The notes under the pieces were generated by a model. That model had not been told where the DNA came from and did no database searches. It worked only from the letters and a program-made list of their open reading frames with translations. Below are positions 7,400 through 15,513 of a DNA stretch of 26,488 nucleotides, piece after piece; position 1 is the stretch's first letter; the number at the start of each line of letters is the position of its first letter. The position numbers were made by a program, and so were the translations under genes. Source of the DNA: Armatimonadota bacterium (GTDB taxonomy: Bacteria; Armatimonadota; Fimbriimonadia; Fimbriimonadales; Fimbriimonadaceae); the NCBI GenBank assembly GCA_023392285.1, contig JAEVZK010000012.1:1-26488 (forward strand), read 5' to 3'.

Positions 7400-10144
7400 G
7401 TGAAGATCAGGCAGCGAACCATATTGGCGATGGCGATTACCGTCATTGCGATTATAACGGGGGTTTACCTACTCTCGACAAATCTCATTCTCGACAGCTA
7501 TCGGCATCTTGAAGAACGGGAGATGAATCGAAACATCAGCCGCGTGGTCGATGCCTATCAGCAAAAAATCACCGCTCTCCGCGAGAAGTGCCTCGACTGG
7601 GCGCATTGGGACGATGCCTACGAATTCATCAAGGACGAGGATTCTGCATTTATCAAGTCGAACCTGTCGACGATCACCCTGAAGGTTGACAGCATCACCT
7701 TCCTCGATCGAGATGGCCGAGTGGTCTATAGCCGACCGGTCCCTTCCGCCGAACTGCCGAACGGATTATCCAGCGAAGCTCTGCGCAAGGCAATTGCCTA
7801 CGATGATAACGGCAACTATCGACTGACCGGAGATCAGGCGTATTCGGGGACGGTGAAAGTGGGCTCGCGCTTGGCTATCGTCACCGCCGAACCGCTGGTA
7901 AAGACGGATGGGCGGGGTCCTTCGAGAGGCTGGATCGTGTTCGCTCAGCTGCTCCGACCAGCGGACGTCAGGAGCCTCAGCTCGGAGACTCATCTCAGCG
8001 TCGAGCTGCAGACATTTGATCGATTTCAGAGTGAGCACAAGATTGGGGCGACCGCACTCCGCGAGCTGCGGGTCAAGCATTGGATTTCGATTCCGGTGAG
8101 CACGGATGCCATCGCGGGGTACGGACTGATCAAAGATATCAGCGGAAACCCCGTAGTTGCGGCGACGGTTTTAGAACCCCGGTCGGTCTATTCACGGGGC
8201 ATTACCAGCTCTCGTTATGTCATCTCGATCGTCCTGGTTTCGGCGCTTGTCCTTTGCATCGTGGTGCTTTGCATTTGGGAGTATTTCGCCCTTTCGAGGG
8301 TTGCGAACTTGACTTCTCAGGTTGACCATTTGGGTTCGATGTCCGGGGGCCAGATCGAGCTTGACGGCAACGACGAGCTCTCGTCTCTCGCCAAGAAGAT
8401 CAGCGGGGCGCTGAGCGGCTTAGAAACGAGCAAGGAAAAGCTCCGACAGAACAACGTACAGCTTTCGAACTCGGTGGAGAAGCTGCAGATTACGAACAGC
8501 CTGCTCGAAAATGCTCTCGAAGGCATTGCCGAGGTTTCAGAGAGCGGCATCGTCAATTACGCTAACCGCTCGTTTGCCGCGACCCTTGGCTATCTCGAAG
8601 AGGAAATTGTCGGCACTCAGCTCACGGAACTGATCTTCCCAGATGATTTGGAGCGGTTCGAAACGTTTCTGGGAATCCTCCAAAACCTAGGCAAAGCAGA
8701 GATGGACCTCAGATTTCAAGGTAAGGGCGGCGGTGTTCTTTACTTGGAGGCGGTTCTCGTCGGCAGCTTTAACAGCAGCGGAGTGCTCGATTCCATCCAC
8801 TTTTTTACTAAGGACGTAACGGAGCGGAAACGCCTCGAAACTCAGATCGAGCATCAGGCCTTTCACGATCCTCTGACGGGCATCGCCAACCGGGCTATGT
8901 TTATGAAGCGTCTTGCGATCGCCCATGCGTCCTCGCAGCGCCATCGCGACTCGCTTGGGGTCATCTTCATCGACTTGGACAACTTCAAGACCATCAACGA
9001 TACGCTGGGCCACGAAACGGGTGACCGATTCCTTATCTCCATGGCGGATCGGCTCTCGACTTGCGTTCGGCCGGGCGACATGCTCGCTCGATTGGCGGGC
9101 GACGAGTTCGTGGTGCTTCTCGAGCGAACCCGTGAGGTGAGCGATGTCATTCAAGTGGCCGAAAGAATCCAAGAATCTCTTAGTCGACCGATTCTTATGC
9201 AGGAAGGCGAAACTTTTGGCTCGGCCAGCATGGGTATCGCCTATTCGGAAGGCGGGCTGGTTCCTCCGGATCGGCTGGTGCGGAACGCCGACACCGCAAT
9301 GTACCAAGCGAAGTCTCGAGGGAAGAACAAGTTTGTTCTGTTTGAAGACAGCATGGACATCATTTCGAATGACCAAATAGAACTGGAGCGAGCGCTGCAG
9401 ACGGCTCTTCAGCAACATGAATTCTTCCTCGAATATCAGCCGATTTACGACCTGAAACACAACCGCGTCGTCGGAGTCGAGGCGCTGTTGCGGTGGGCTC
9501 ATCCTACGCGTGGACTGTTGGCGCCGAACCTCTTCCTGCCGGCGGCGGAGGAGGCGGGCCTGATGGGCCAAATAGGAGCTTGGACACTTCGTGAAGCCTG
9601 CCGACAGGTAAAGCTTTGGGAAAATCGCCGGCGTGACCTGTTCGTCAGCGTCAATCTTTCGGCTCAACAAATTCAAGCGTTCGAAATCGTCGGGGAAGCC
9701 GTTTCGGCCTTTGAGGAACATCACATCGGTCCAGAACGCCTTCAAATCGAGGTGACGGAGAAAACGGCGCAATCGCTTGTGGGCAACGCGTCCTCAACCC
9801 TGTCCGCTCTTCGCCGCGCAGGAGTCCGCGTCGCGATCGATGATTTCGGCACCGGTTTTGCGAGCAACGCGAGCGACGAAGTCCATATAGCCGACGCTCT
9901 TAAGATCGATGTGAGCCTCACCCAAAAGGTGGATACGAACGATGCTGTCCGTCAACTGGTGGCGACGATTATCTCTTCGGGCCATTCGCACGGCCTCCAA
10001 GTCTTTGCCGAGGGCGTGCAAACGGAGGAGCAGCTGAAGCAGCTAAAGGCGCTCGGATGCCGCTATGCTCAGGGATATCTCCTTGGCAAGCCGCTATCCG
10101 CAAAAGAGATCGAGGCAAGCGTCCTGCCTCGCCAAGTCGCCTAG
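7400..10144 (+). CDS. Membrane CHASE4-PAS-GGDEF-EAL cyclic-di-GMP protein
   Basis: From GTG 7400 the protein has 914 residues. A membrane span (about 8-30) leads to an extracytoplasmic CHASE4-like sensor containing KCLDWAHWDDAYEF, then a second span (about 273-298), a HAMP-like linker, and a PAS domain (about 370-480). The GGDEF domain has the variant AGDEF at 566-570 and a complete RxxD inhibitory site, RPGD at 557-560, exactly five residues before it. The EAL domain has EAL at 694-696, IEVTE, and IDDFGTG, so it looks catalytically competent. The protein should make or degrade cyclic-di-GMP in response to an external signal. A GTG at 7364 is in frame but adds no family residues; ATG 7430 would trim the first span. 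Its stop shares the sequence CTAG with the stop of convergent ruvB. Confidence 0.93.
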   Translation: MKIRQRTILAMAITVIAIITGVYLLSTNLILDSYRHLEEREMNRNISRVVDAYQQKITALREKCLDWAHWDDAYEFIKDEDSAFIKSNLSTITLKVDSITFLDRDGRVVYSRPVPSAELPNGLSSEALRKAIAYDDNGNYRLTGDQAYSGTVKVGSRLAIVTAEPLVKTDGRGPSRGWIVFAQLLRPADVRSLSSETHLSVELQTFDRFQSEHKIGATALRELRVKHWISIPVSTDAIAGYGLIKDISGNPVVAATVLEPRSVYSRGITSSRYVISIVLVSALVLCIVVLCIWEYFALSRVANLTSQVDHLGSMSGGQIELDGNDELSSLAKKISGALSGLETSKEKLRQNNVQLSNSVEKLQITNSLLENALEGIAEVSESGIVNYANRSFAATLGYLEEEIVGTQLTELIFPDDLERFETFLGILQNLGKAEMDLRFQGKGGGVLYLEAVLVGSFNSSGVLDSIHFFTKDVTERKRLETQIEHQAFHDPLTGIANRAMFMKRLAIAHASSQRHRDSLGVIFIDLDNFKTINDTLGHETGDRFLISMADRLSTCVRPGDMLARLAGDEFVVLLERTREVSDVIQVAERIQESLSRPILMQEGETFGSASMGIAYSEGGLVPPDRLVRNADTAMYQAKSRGKNKFVLFEDSMDIISNDQIELERALQTALQQHEFFLEYQPIYDLKHNRVVGVEALLRWAHPTRGLLAPNLFLPAAEEAGLMGQIGAWTLREACRQVKLWENRRRDLFVSVNLSAQQIQAFEIVGEAVSAFEEHHIGPERLQIEVTEKTAQSLVGNASSTLSALRRAGVRVAIDDFGTGFASNASDEVHIADALKIDVSLTQKVDTNDAVRQLVATIISSGHSHGLQVFAEGVQTEEQLKQLKALGCRYAQGYLLGKPLSAKEIEASVLPRQVA

Positions 10145-11172
10145 TCGAACAAGGTTCCTTCGCCTTCACTATGCCTGGGCGGGGTCAAGCCAAGGTGTTC
10201 GTAGGCATGGTCGGTGACTATGCGGCCCCGAGGAGTCCTCTGGAGAAGTCCCTGCTGCAACAGGAAGGGCTCGTATACGTCCTCGATCGTAGTTGCGTCC
10301 TCGCCCGTCGAAGCGGCTAAGGTTTCAAGGCCCACTGGACCTCCCCGATACTTCTCGATCATGGTCCTGAGGAGTGTGCGATCGATCCGGTCCAAGCCAA
10401 TCTCATCCACTTCAAGTGCGTTTGCGGCGTGGTCGACGATTTCGCGATTGATCGAGGGCAGGTCCTCGACCTGGGCAAAATCGCGAACCCGGCGCAGCAT
10501 GCGATTGGCGATACGCGGCGTTCCCCGAGAGCGGCGCGCGATTTCCTCCGCACCATCCTTCGCAATCGAATAACCCAAGATGCCTGCCGATCGGGTGATG
10601 ATTTGAAACAATGCTTCGCGATCGTAAAACTGGAAATGAGAGACGATTCCGAAGCGATCTCGAAGCGGCCCGGTCAGGAGACCTTGCCGCGTGGTGGCTC
10701 CGACGACCGTGAAGGGACGAACATCCAGGCGGATCGAACGAGCGGCCGGTCCTTTGCCAATGAGAATGTCGACTTTGTAATCCTCCATCGCCGGGTAGAG
10801 AATCTCCTCGACCGGACGGCTAAGGCGGTGGATCTCGTCGATGAAGAGCACCGCTCCGTCTTCCAAGTTGGTCAGGATTCCGACCAAGTCGCCTGGTCGC
10901 TCAATTGCCGGACCGCTCGTTACGTGAAGGGTGGCTCCCATTTCCCCCGCCACAATGTGGGCAAGAGTTGTTTTACCGAGGCCGGGAGGACCATAGAGCA
11001 ACAGGTGATCGAGAGGCTCTGCGCGTTGCTGGGCTGCCTTTAGAAAGACGGCAAGGTTCTTCTTAAGCTGATCTTGGCCGATGAACTCGCTCAGCCGTTT
11101 TGGCCGGAGGGAGAGCTCGTTGGAGGCGTCTTCGGGCAAGCGCTCAGGAGATAGCTCGTCGTGAGGTCTCAT
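10141..11172 (-). CDS. ruvB: Holliday junction branch migration helicase RuvB
   Basis: The 343-residue AAA+ ATPase has Walker A GPPGLGKT at 61-68, Walker B DEIH at 112-115, and a C-terminal winged helix ending in a region with GRIVTDHAYEHLG. RuvB hexamers drive branch migration of Holliday junctions bound by RuvA. The ATG at 11172 overlaps the ruvA stop (ATGA), so the two proteins should be made in step. ruvC is not next to them. The last base pairs are shared with the stop of the opposing cyclic-di-GMP gene. Confidence 0.97.
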   Translation of the reverse strand: MRPHDELSPERLPEDASNELSLRPKRLSEFIGQDQLKKNLAVFLKAAQQRAEPLDHLLLYGPPGLGKTTLAHIVAGEMGATLHVTSGPAIERPGDLVGILTNLEDGAVLFIDEIHRLSRPVEEILYPAMEDYKVDILIGKGPAARSIRLDVRPFTVVGATTRQGLLTGPLRDRFGIVSHFQFYDREALFQIITRSAGILGYSIAKDGAEEIARRSRGTPRIANRMLRRVRDFAQVEDLPSINREIVDHAANALEVDEIGLDRIDRTLLRTMIEKYRGGPVGLETLAASTGEDATTIEDVYEPFLLQQGLLQRTPRGRIVTDHAYEHLGLTPPRHSEGEGTLFD

Positions 11173-11768
11173 CGTTGCAGACTCCGCAGCGCGACTTTGA
11201 GTTGTTCATGCACCCCATCGGCTGCATCTCTCGCTGGACCTGCCGCATGTTCGGCTTCTCTTCTTGAATAGCCCAGCGCCATGAGGGCCTGGACGAGTTC
11301 ATCGCTACCTTTGGCGCCCCCGGGAGGAGTGGGCAGCGCAGCTTCGATTCTCCTGAGCAGCGCCTCCTCGTTCATCTTGTCCCGTAATTCGAGAACAATT
11401 CGCTCCGCTAGCTTAGGGCCGACTCCACTCGCCCGCGCGAGAATCTTGCTGTCTTGGGACAGAATCCCACTGAGAATCGAATCCTCTCCGACTTGGCCGA
11501 GGAGAGAAAGCGCTACTTTGGGGCCGCAGCCTTTGACGCTGATCAGCAGGTCGAACACCCGGCGCTGGAACGGGAGAAGAAACCCATAGAGAGACACCCC
11601 GTCTTCTCTGAAAATCTGCCGGGTAAAGATGTTGACCTGCTCGCCAGGGGCGGCAAGCTGGAGAAGAACGCTCTCGGGAATGGTCACTTCGTAGCCAACG
11701 CCGCCACAGTCGATGATGGCCAGATTGCCTTCGACCTCGAGCAGCTCGCCCCGCAGTCTTCCTATCAT
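11169..11768 (-). CDS. ruvA: Holliday junction binding protein RuvA
   Basis: From ATG 11768 the protein has 199 residues and starts MIGRLRGELLEVEG as RuvA proteins do. The OB-fold domain is followed by helix-hairpin-helix motifs (VKGCGPKVALSLL and ASGVGPKLAERIVLEL) and the C-terminal domain that contacts RuvB (ALMALGYSRREAEHA). A TTG two codons upstream is in frame, but TAAAGT ending 7 bases before the ATG suggests a leaderless transcript starting there. The gene upstream on the same strand encodes a DUF4127 protein, separated by 49 bases. Confidence 0.96.
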   Translation of the reverse strand: MIGRLRGELLEVEGNLAIIDCGGVGYEVTIPESVLLQLAAPGEQVNIFTRQIFREDGVSLYGFLLPFQRRVFDLLISVKGCGPKVALSLLGQVGEDSILSGILSQDSKILARASGVGPKLAERIVLELRDKMNEEALLRRIEAALPTPPGGAKGSDELVQALMALGYSRREAEHAAGPARDAADGVHEQLKVALRSLQR

Positions 11769-11775
11769 TGGCAAT

Positions 11776-11781
11776 ACTTTA
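11776..11781 (-). promoter_or_regulatory. -10 element (TAAAGT) for ruvAB, leaderless
   Basis: On the minus strand TAAAGT ends 7 bases before the RuvA ATG at 11768, and no Shine-Dalgarno precedes that ATG. The same spacing is seen at the CBS gene. It gives ruvAB a promoter separate from the upstream DUF4127 gene. Confidence 0.6.
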
Positions 11782-11817
11782 CCAAATGTCTACGTGTTTG
11801 TTTGAAGCGAATGACAT

Positions 11818-13431
11818 TCAACGCCCTGACGAAGCGGATGTCACCGGCTCAGCACGTAACTTGAATTCAAGACGAACCTCGTAAGCGCGGGGCCACGGAA
11901 GGAACACGCGCACGTTATCCACTCCGATGAGTCGGTACTGCTGTGGCCCAGCAAAGAAGCTCTTTCCCTCGAACTCGTGCTCCCAGTAATACTCAAGATA
12001 CTTTTTCACATCTTCACGAACGAACCGATCCACGCTGGCGAAGGCGCTGCCGTAGGTTTCTTCACGGCTTCCGTTGTGGCTCGCGTCGATCATGGAGTAA
12101 GCGAGCGGCCGAGTGAACTTGTGATAAGCGTAATCGTTGACAAAGCGATGGAGGAGGAACTCCCGGCGGGCCAATTCTCGCTCCAGCGGATCGGCCATGA
12201 GCCGGCGGGAGAGCAGATATACATTGGCCGCTGGGATCGAAGTTCCCATCGTATTTCCAGCCGTGTTCCAGCCCGCAAAGGAGAGGATTTTCACCATCCG
12301 GTCGTTGGCGGAGAGCAACTTGAAAAGCTCGGGATCTGCGGTGCCGTCCTTTGCCAAATTGATGTCGGCGACCGCAACTGGGAAACCTTGATCGATGTCG
12401 CTCTCAAGTGACATCGCGAACAGGTTAAATGATTCCTCTCGCCGGTTTGGCACGTTAACATACAGCGAAAAATCAAAGCTCTGGCCTTCGGCGGCCGGAG
12501 TGGCACCGCTCGCCACAATTTGGTCCGTCAAGCTTTTGTCGATCGTTTTCGACTCAAATGCCGCGTAGACGCCGCTCTTTTGCGGGTCTGAGTAGACGAC
12601 GCGGATGACCGGATGCCAGTTGTTCTGTTCCAGGAGCGCTCTTGAGAGGAGGACGTTCGAGTGCTGGTCGATGCCTTCGCAGAAGTAGGAACGGTTCTCC
12701 ACGTTCTCCTCAGCGGCGATTTCCTTCAAACGGACGGTTTCCCAGACGTGGGGTCCGTAGGGTCGGGCATCATCCTGGCCGAAAGCGACGTAGTCGAATT
12801 GCCCGGCGGCCAGCATGCGAATGAGTCCGGCATTCACTTCCAGATTGCGCACCCGGATGCGATCGTATCTTTCGATCTCTCCCGCCGGGATCTGGCGCTT
12901 CATGCGAGCCATTTCGGTGAGGAAGGCGGGGTCCTTCTCCACCTTGTAGCGGCTTTGAAGCTCCATGTAACGGCCAAGCTGCAGTCGCCAAGAGGCAGTT
13001 TTGTTGGTGGCGGTCGGTACCAGCCGCATGATTGCGGAGAAGACGTAGAACTTGACCGAAGGATGAGCGGCACGGATTGCAGCAAGCCGCTTGAGCCGAG
13101 CGATCGCCACTGCCTTCGGCGTTCCGTCCGTTCGAGATGCGATGAGGCCTCCGTAAGCGATCATGTCCGCGGAAGCGATCACGGCGGTGACGTCGTGATA
13201 GTCCTGCTTTTCCAGCCAGCTCAGGATTTCATCGGGAGAACCGGGAATCGTGAACCGGCCAAGGGTTTCATAGACGGGCTGGTACACCTTCACCGAGGCC
13301 ATGTTTGCGATCATTTGCGCGAATTGGCCAGCCGCCGGGCGGCTATCGAGGGGCACGAGCAGGATGCGCTCAGCGAATGCGGAGACGGAGAGAAGGATGA
13401 AGACGCAGGCCGCGACAACGAGTCGCATCAT
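11818..13431 (-). CDS. Secreted DUF4127 family protein
   Basis: This is a 537-residue protein from the first of two adjacent ATGs (13431; the second is at 13428). It has a classical signal peptide, MMRLVVAACVFILLSVSAFA, followed by RILLVPLDSRP, the typical opening of DUF4127 proteins. Further family-like stretches are ASADMIAYGGLIASR, the FGQDDARPYGPH segment, and DINLAKDGTADPELF. The function of the family is not known; conserved acidic and histidine residues suggest an enzyme, but that is only a guess. The frame is open further upstream to a GTG at 13560, but the signal peptide and a TATCTT element argue for the start chosen. Confidence 0.85.
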   Translation of the reverse strand: MMRLVVAACVFILLSVSAFAERILLVPLDSRPAAGQFAQMIANMASVKVYQPVYETLGRFTIPGSPDEILSWLEKQDYHDVTAVIASADMIAYGGLIASRTDGTPKAVAIARLKRLAAIRAAHPSVKFYVFSAIMRLVPTATNKTASWRLQLGRYMELQSRYKVEKDPAFLTEMARMKRQIPAGEIERYDRIRVRNLEVNAGLIRMLAAGQFDYVAFGQDDARPYGPHVWETVRLKEIAAEENVENRSYFCEGIDQHSNVLLSRALLEQNNWHPVIRVVYSDPQKSGVYAAFESKTIDKSLTDQIVASGATPAAEGQSFDFSLYVNVPNRREESFNLFAMSLESDIDQGFPVAVADINLAKDGTADPELFKLLSANDRMVKILSFAGWNTAGNTMGTSIPAANVYLLSRRLMADPLERELARREFLLHRFVNDYAYHKFTRPLAYSMIDASHNGSREETYGSAFASVDRFVREDVKKYLEYYWEHEFEGKSFFAGPQQYRLIGVDNVRVFLPWPRAYEVRLEFKLRAEPVTSASSGR

Positions 13432-13435
13432 CGGA

Positions 13436-13441
13436 AAGATA
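13436..13441 (-). promoter_or_regulatory. -10 element (TATCTT) for the DUF4127 gene
   Basis: On the minus strand TATCTT ends 4 bases before the first ATG (13431) and 7 bases before the second (13428). The 7-base spacing matches ruvA and the CBS gene, so the second ATG may be the true start of a leaderless message. Confidence 0.45.
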
Positions 13442-13633
13442 CCACCCGGGCGCTTCGATTGAGGCATTTCCGCAAAGTTGATGGAAGGCACCGCAAGGAT
13501 TGTTGTGCCAATCTCCCCTTGACTCCTTCGATGACCCTCCATCCTGAGTGGCAGTTTCACTATACAACGATTTCTTGTGCATCCAGGCGCAATTTAGTTG
13601 CCAATTCTGCTCACCCGTATGCGATTCTGACGA

Positions 13634-14356
13634 TTACGGTTGGCGCTGGTAGACGCGAGTTCCTGCGAAACGATCTCCGAGCCGTTTGCCGGTGAACAAC
13701 AACGCGAGTTCTACTAGACCAAAGATGATCAAGAGCGGCACTGCGATGGGTGCCCCGAGTTTGAATGGTAGAAGCGCAACGAAAGCAAACAGGAGATTGC
13801 GTCTAACCATTGCGGTTTTCTTTGCGATGTGGCCATGGCGGACGACCTGAAGGCCAAGCAGGTGCTTGCCAATGCTGCCGCCCTCCATCCACAGATCGCG
13901 AGTGACGAAAAAAGCCGCAACCATCAACGGGTACAGGTATCGCAAATATCCCCAGATCGGCCACGCGTCGGCTCCGGGCGTTCGGAGGGTCAGCAGGCCG
14001 GCGATGAACTCGACCGAATTGTAGAGGACAAAGGCGAGCGTGAAGTCCACGAGAAACGCCGCAAGTCGCGATCCGAGCTTTGCTTTTCGAGCGTGAATGC
14101 CTTCGGGTGTCCGGGGGGTTTGGTAACCCGGCACGTCGACATCCTTTCCGACGGGGCGGTTGAGGAGCGCGACACCTGGTTCGATGCGGGTGCCCGATTC
14201 ATCCAGGACCATCATTCCGGGAGTGAGCCGATTTTCATCCGCCCAGGTTTGCAGCGTGTTCCGGTCGATCGGCCCAAAGACGTGGCCCTCCTGATCGATG
14301 ACCTGAAACACAGCTTCCTCAGCGTCTGACTGAGAGTATGGAAATGGGCGCCTCAT
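13634..14356 (-). CDS. GYF-like plus RDD domain membrane protein
   Basis: The 240-residue protein has an N-terminal GYF_2-like domain (about 15-55: VFQVIDQEGHVFGPIDRNTL and PGMMVLDESG). It is followed from about 92 by an RDD domain, with SRLAAFLVDFTLAF and later GGSIGKHLLGLQVV, and three to four membrane spans ending in TGKRLGDRFAGTRV. RDD proteins are often of unknown role or act in transport or stress; GYF-type domains usually bind peptides or partner proteins. The gene lies 42 bases downstream of the DAHP synthase gene and may be co-transcribed. No clear ribosome site is seen. Confidence 0.87.
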   Translation of the reverse strand: MRRPFPYSQSDAEEAVFQVIDQEGHVFGPIDRNTLQTWADENRLTPGMMVLDESGTRIEPGVALLNRPVGKDVDVPGYQTPRTPEGIHARKAKLGSRLAAFLVDFTLAFVLYNSVEFIAGLLTLRTPGADAWPIWGYLRYLYPLMVAAFFVTRDLWMEGGSIGKHLLGLQVVRHGHIAKKTAMVRRNLLFAFVALLPFKLGAPIAVPLLIIFGLVELALLFTGKRLGDRFAGTRVYQRQP

Positions 14357-14398
14357 ATCAGAATGGACGCGCCTGCCAGCCGATAATGCCGCTGAAGT

Positions 14399-15427
14399 TT
14401 ATGAAGTTGGGACCAAGATTTCAGAGAGCTTCTTGAGTTCGGCCATCAACTGGGAGAATTGCTCCGGAGTCAGCGCTTGCGAGCCATCGCTCAAGGCAAC
14501 TTTTGGATTCGGATGCATCTCGATCATGACTCCATTCGCACCGCACACAAGCGCCGCCTTGGCCATCGGGGCGACGTATCGGGCGACTCCGGTCCCGTGA
14601 GACGGATCGACGATCACGGGGAGATGCGAAAACTCCTTAAGAACCGGCACCGCAGAGAGATCGAGCGTGTTTCGAGTGTAGCCACGATCGAGCGGCATCA
14701 CTCCTCGTTCGCAGAGAATAACGTTTGGGTTGCCCTGGCTGAGGATGTACTCCGCGGCAAGAAGGAATTCATCGATGGTCGCAGAGGGTCCACGCTTCAA
14801 GAAGATCGGTTTCATGCTGCGGCCCGCTTCGATGAGGAGCGGGAAGTTCTGCATCGATCGAGCCCCGATTTGGAGGATATCGATGTATTTCGCCACGAGG
14901 GGCACCATGTCGCCGCTCATGACTTCGCTGACGGTGACGAGGCCAGTCTCGTCACCGACCTGCTTCATGATCTTTAAGCCTTCTTCAGCAAGGCCCTGGA
15001 ACGCATAAGGCGAGGTACGTGGTTTGAACGCGCCGCCCCTCAAGACTTGGGCTCCCGCTTCCTTGACCATGTGAGCGGCGGTTGTGAACTGCTCGACCGA
15101 TTCAACCGAGCAAGGCCCGCCCATGACGATGAACTCGGGGCCGCCGATCTGAACGCCCTTGACGTCGACGATGGTTCTTGCGGGATGAAATTCCTGAGAC
15201 GCCAGCTTATATGGGCGGCTGGTCTGGGTGACCTTGCTGACGCCTTCCAGGCTGCCGATCGCCGTTTCGAGGTTGGTTCGCTGCTCGCTGTTAAGGGAAG
15301 AAGGAATACCAATGGCGACGCGGTCTTCTCCGGGAAGAACTAGCGGCTCTACATGGTGCTGGCGGATGACGTCACAGACACCGTTCACCTGCTCGGGCGT
15401 CGCGCCGAGCCGCATGACGATTATCAT
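14399..15427 (-). CDS. aroF: 3-deoxy-7-phosphoheptulonate (DAHP) synthase, type I-beta
   Basis: The 342-residue enzyme joins phosphoenolpyruvate and erythrose-4-phosphate in the first step of the shikimate pathway. It has an N-terminal ferredoxin-like regulatory domain (about 1-70), as in the Thermotoga-type enzymes, and a KDO8P-synthase-like barrel. The barrel shows GGPCSVES, LRGGAFKPRTSPYAFQGL and the conserved ending VDPSHGTG. The N-terminal domain probably gives feedback control by aromatic amino acids. The start is ATG 15427, with TATCCT 9 bases upstream on the minus strand. It is divergent from the subtilase gene. Confidence 0.95.
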   Translation of the reverse strand: MIIVMRLGATPEQVNGVCDVIRQHHVEPLVLPGEDRVAIGIPSSLNSEQRTNLETAIGSLEGVSKVTQTSRPYKLASQEFHPARTIVDVKGVQIGGPEFIVMGGPCSVESVEQFTTAAHMVKEAGAQVLRGGAFKPRTSPYAFQGLAEEGLKIMKQVGDETGLVTVSEVMSGDMVPLVAKYIDILQIGARSMQNFPLLIEAGRSMKPIFLKRGPSATIDEFLLAAEYILSQGNPNVILCERGVMPLDRGYTRNTLDLSAVPVLKEFSHLPVIVDPSHGTGVARYVAPMAKAALVCGANGVMIEMHPNPKVALSDGSQALTPEQFSQLMAELKKLSEILVPTS

Positions 15428-15436
15428 CTGCCATCT

Positions 15437-15442
15437 AGGATA
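15437..15442 (-). promoter_or_regulatory. Possible -10 element (TATCCT) for aroF
   Basis: On the minus strand TATCCT ends 9 bases before the ATG at 15427. The spacing is slightly longer than at the clearest leaderless genes. No Shine-Dalgarno is obvious between them. Confidence 0.4.
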
Positions 15443-15472
15443 CCTGCGAGGTCACTTTTCCCAGATGTGCGA

Positions 15473-15478
15473 TATGCT
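15473..15478 (+). promoter_or_regulatory. Possible -10 element (TATGCT) upstream of the subtilase gene
   Basis: TATGCT lies 35 bases before the ATG at 15514, so this gene would have a short leader, unlike several neighbours. There is no convincing -35 box and only a poor GAGACG ribosome-site candidate. Confidence 0.25.
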
Positions 15479-15513
15479 AGTTAAGGGACTCGCCAGAGTG
15501 CGAGACGAAACTT

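Noticed and set aside
8687..9772. Long open frame (361 codons) on the minus strand
   Set aside because: It lies wholly antisense to the GGDEF-EAL gene, shows no recognisable domain, and is explained by codon bias in a high-G+C gene.
13432..13560. Upstream extension of the DUF4127 frame
   Set aside because: The signal peptide begins at the two ATGs at 13431/13428, and a -10 element lies in the extension.
13432..13633. Gap searched for tRNA or small RNA
   Set aside because: I found no cloverleaf, conserved arm sequences or clear terminator; a TATAGT on the minus strand at 13560-13565 is too isolated to call.
12661..13695. Long open frame (344 codons) on the plus strand
   Set aside because: It is antisense to the DUF4127 gene and crosses its promoter; the sequence is Arg/His-rich with no family features.
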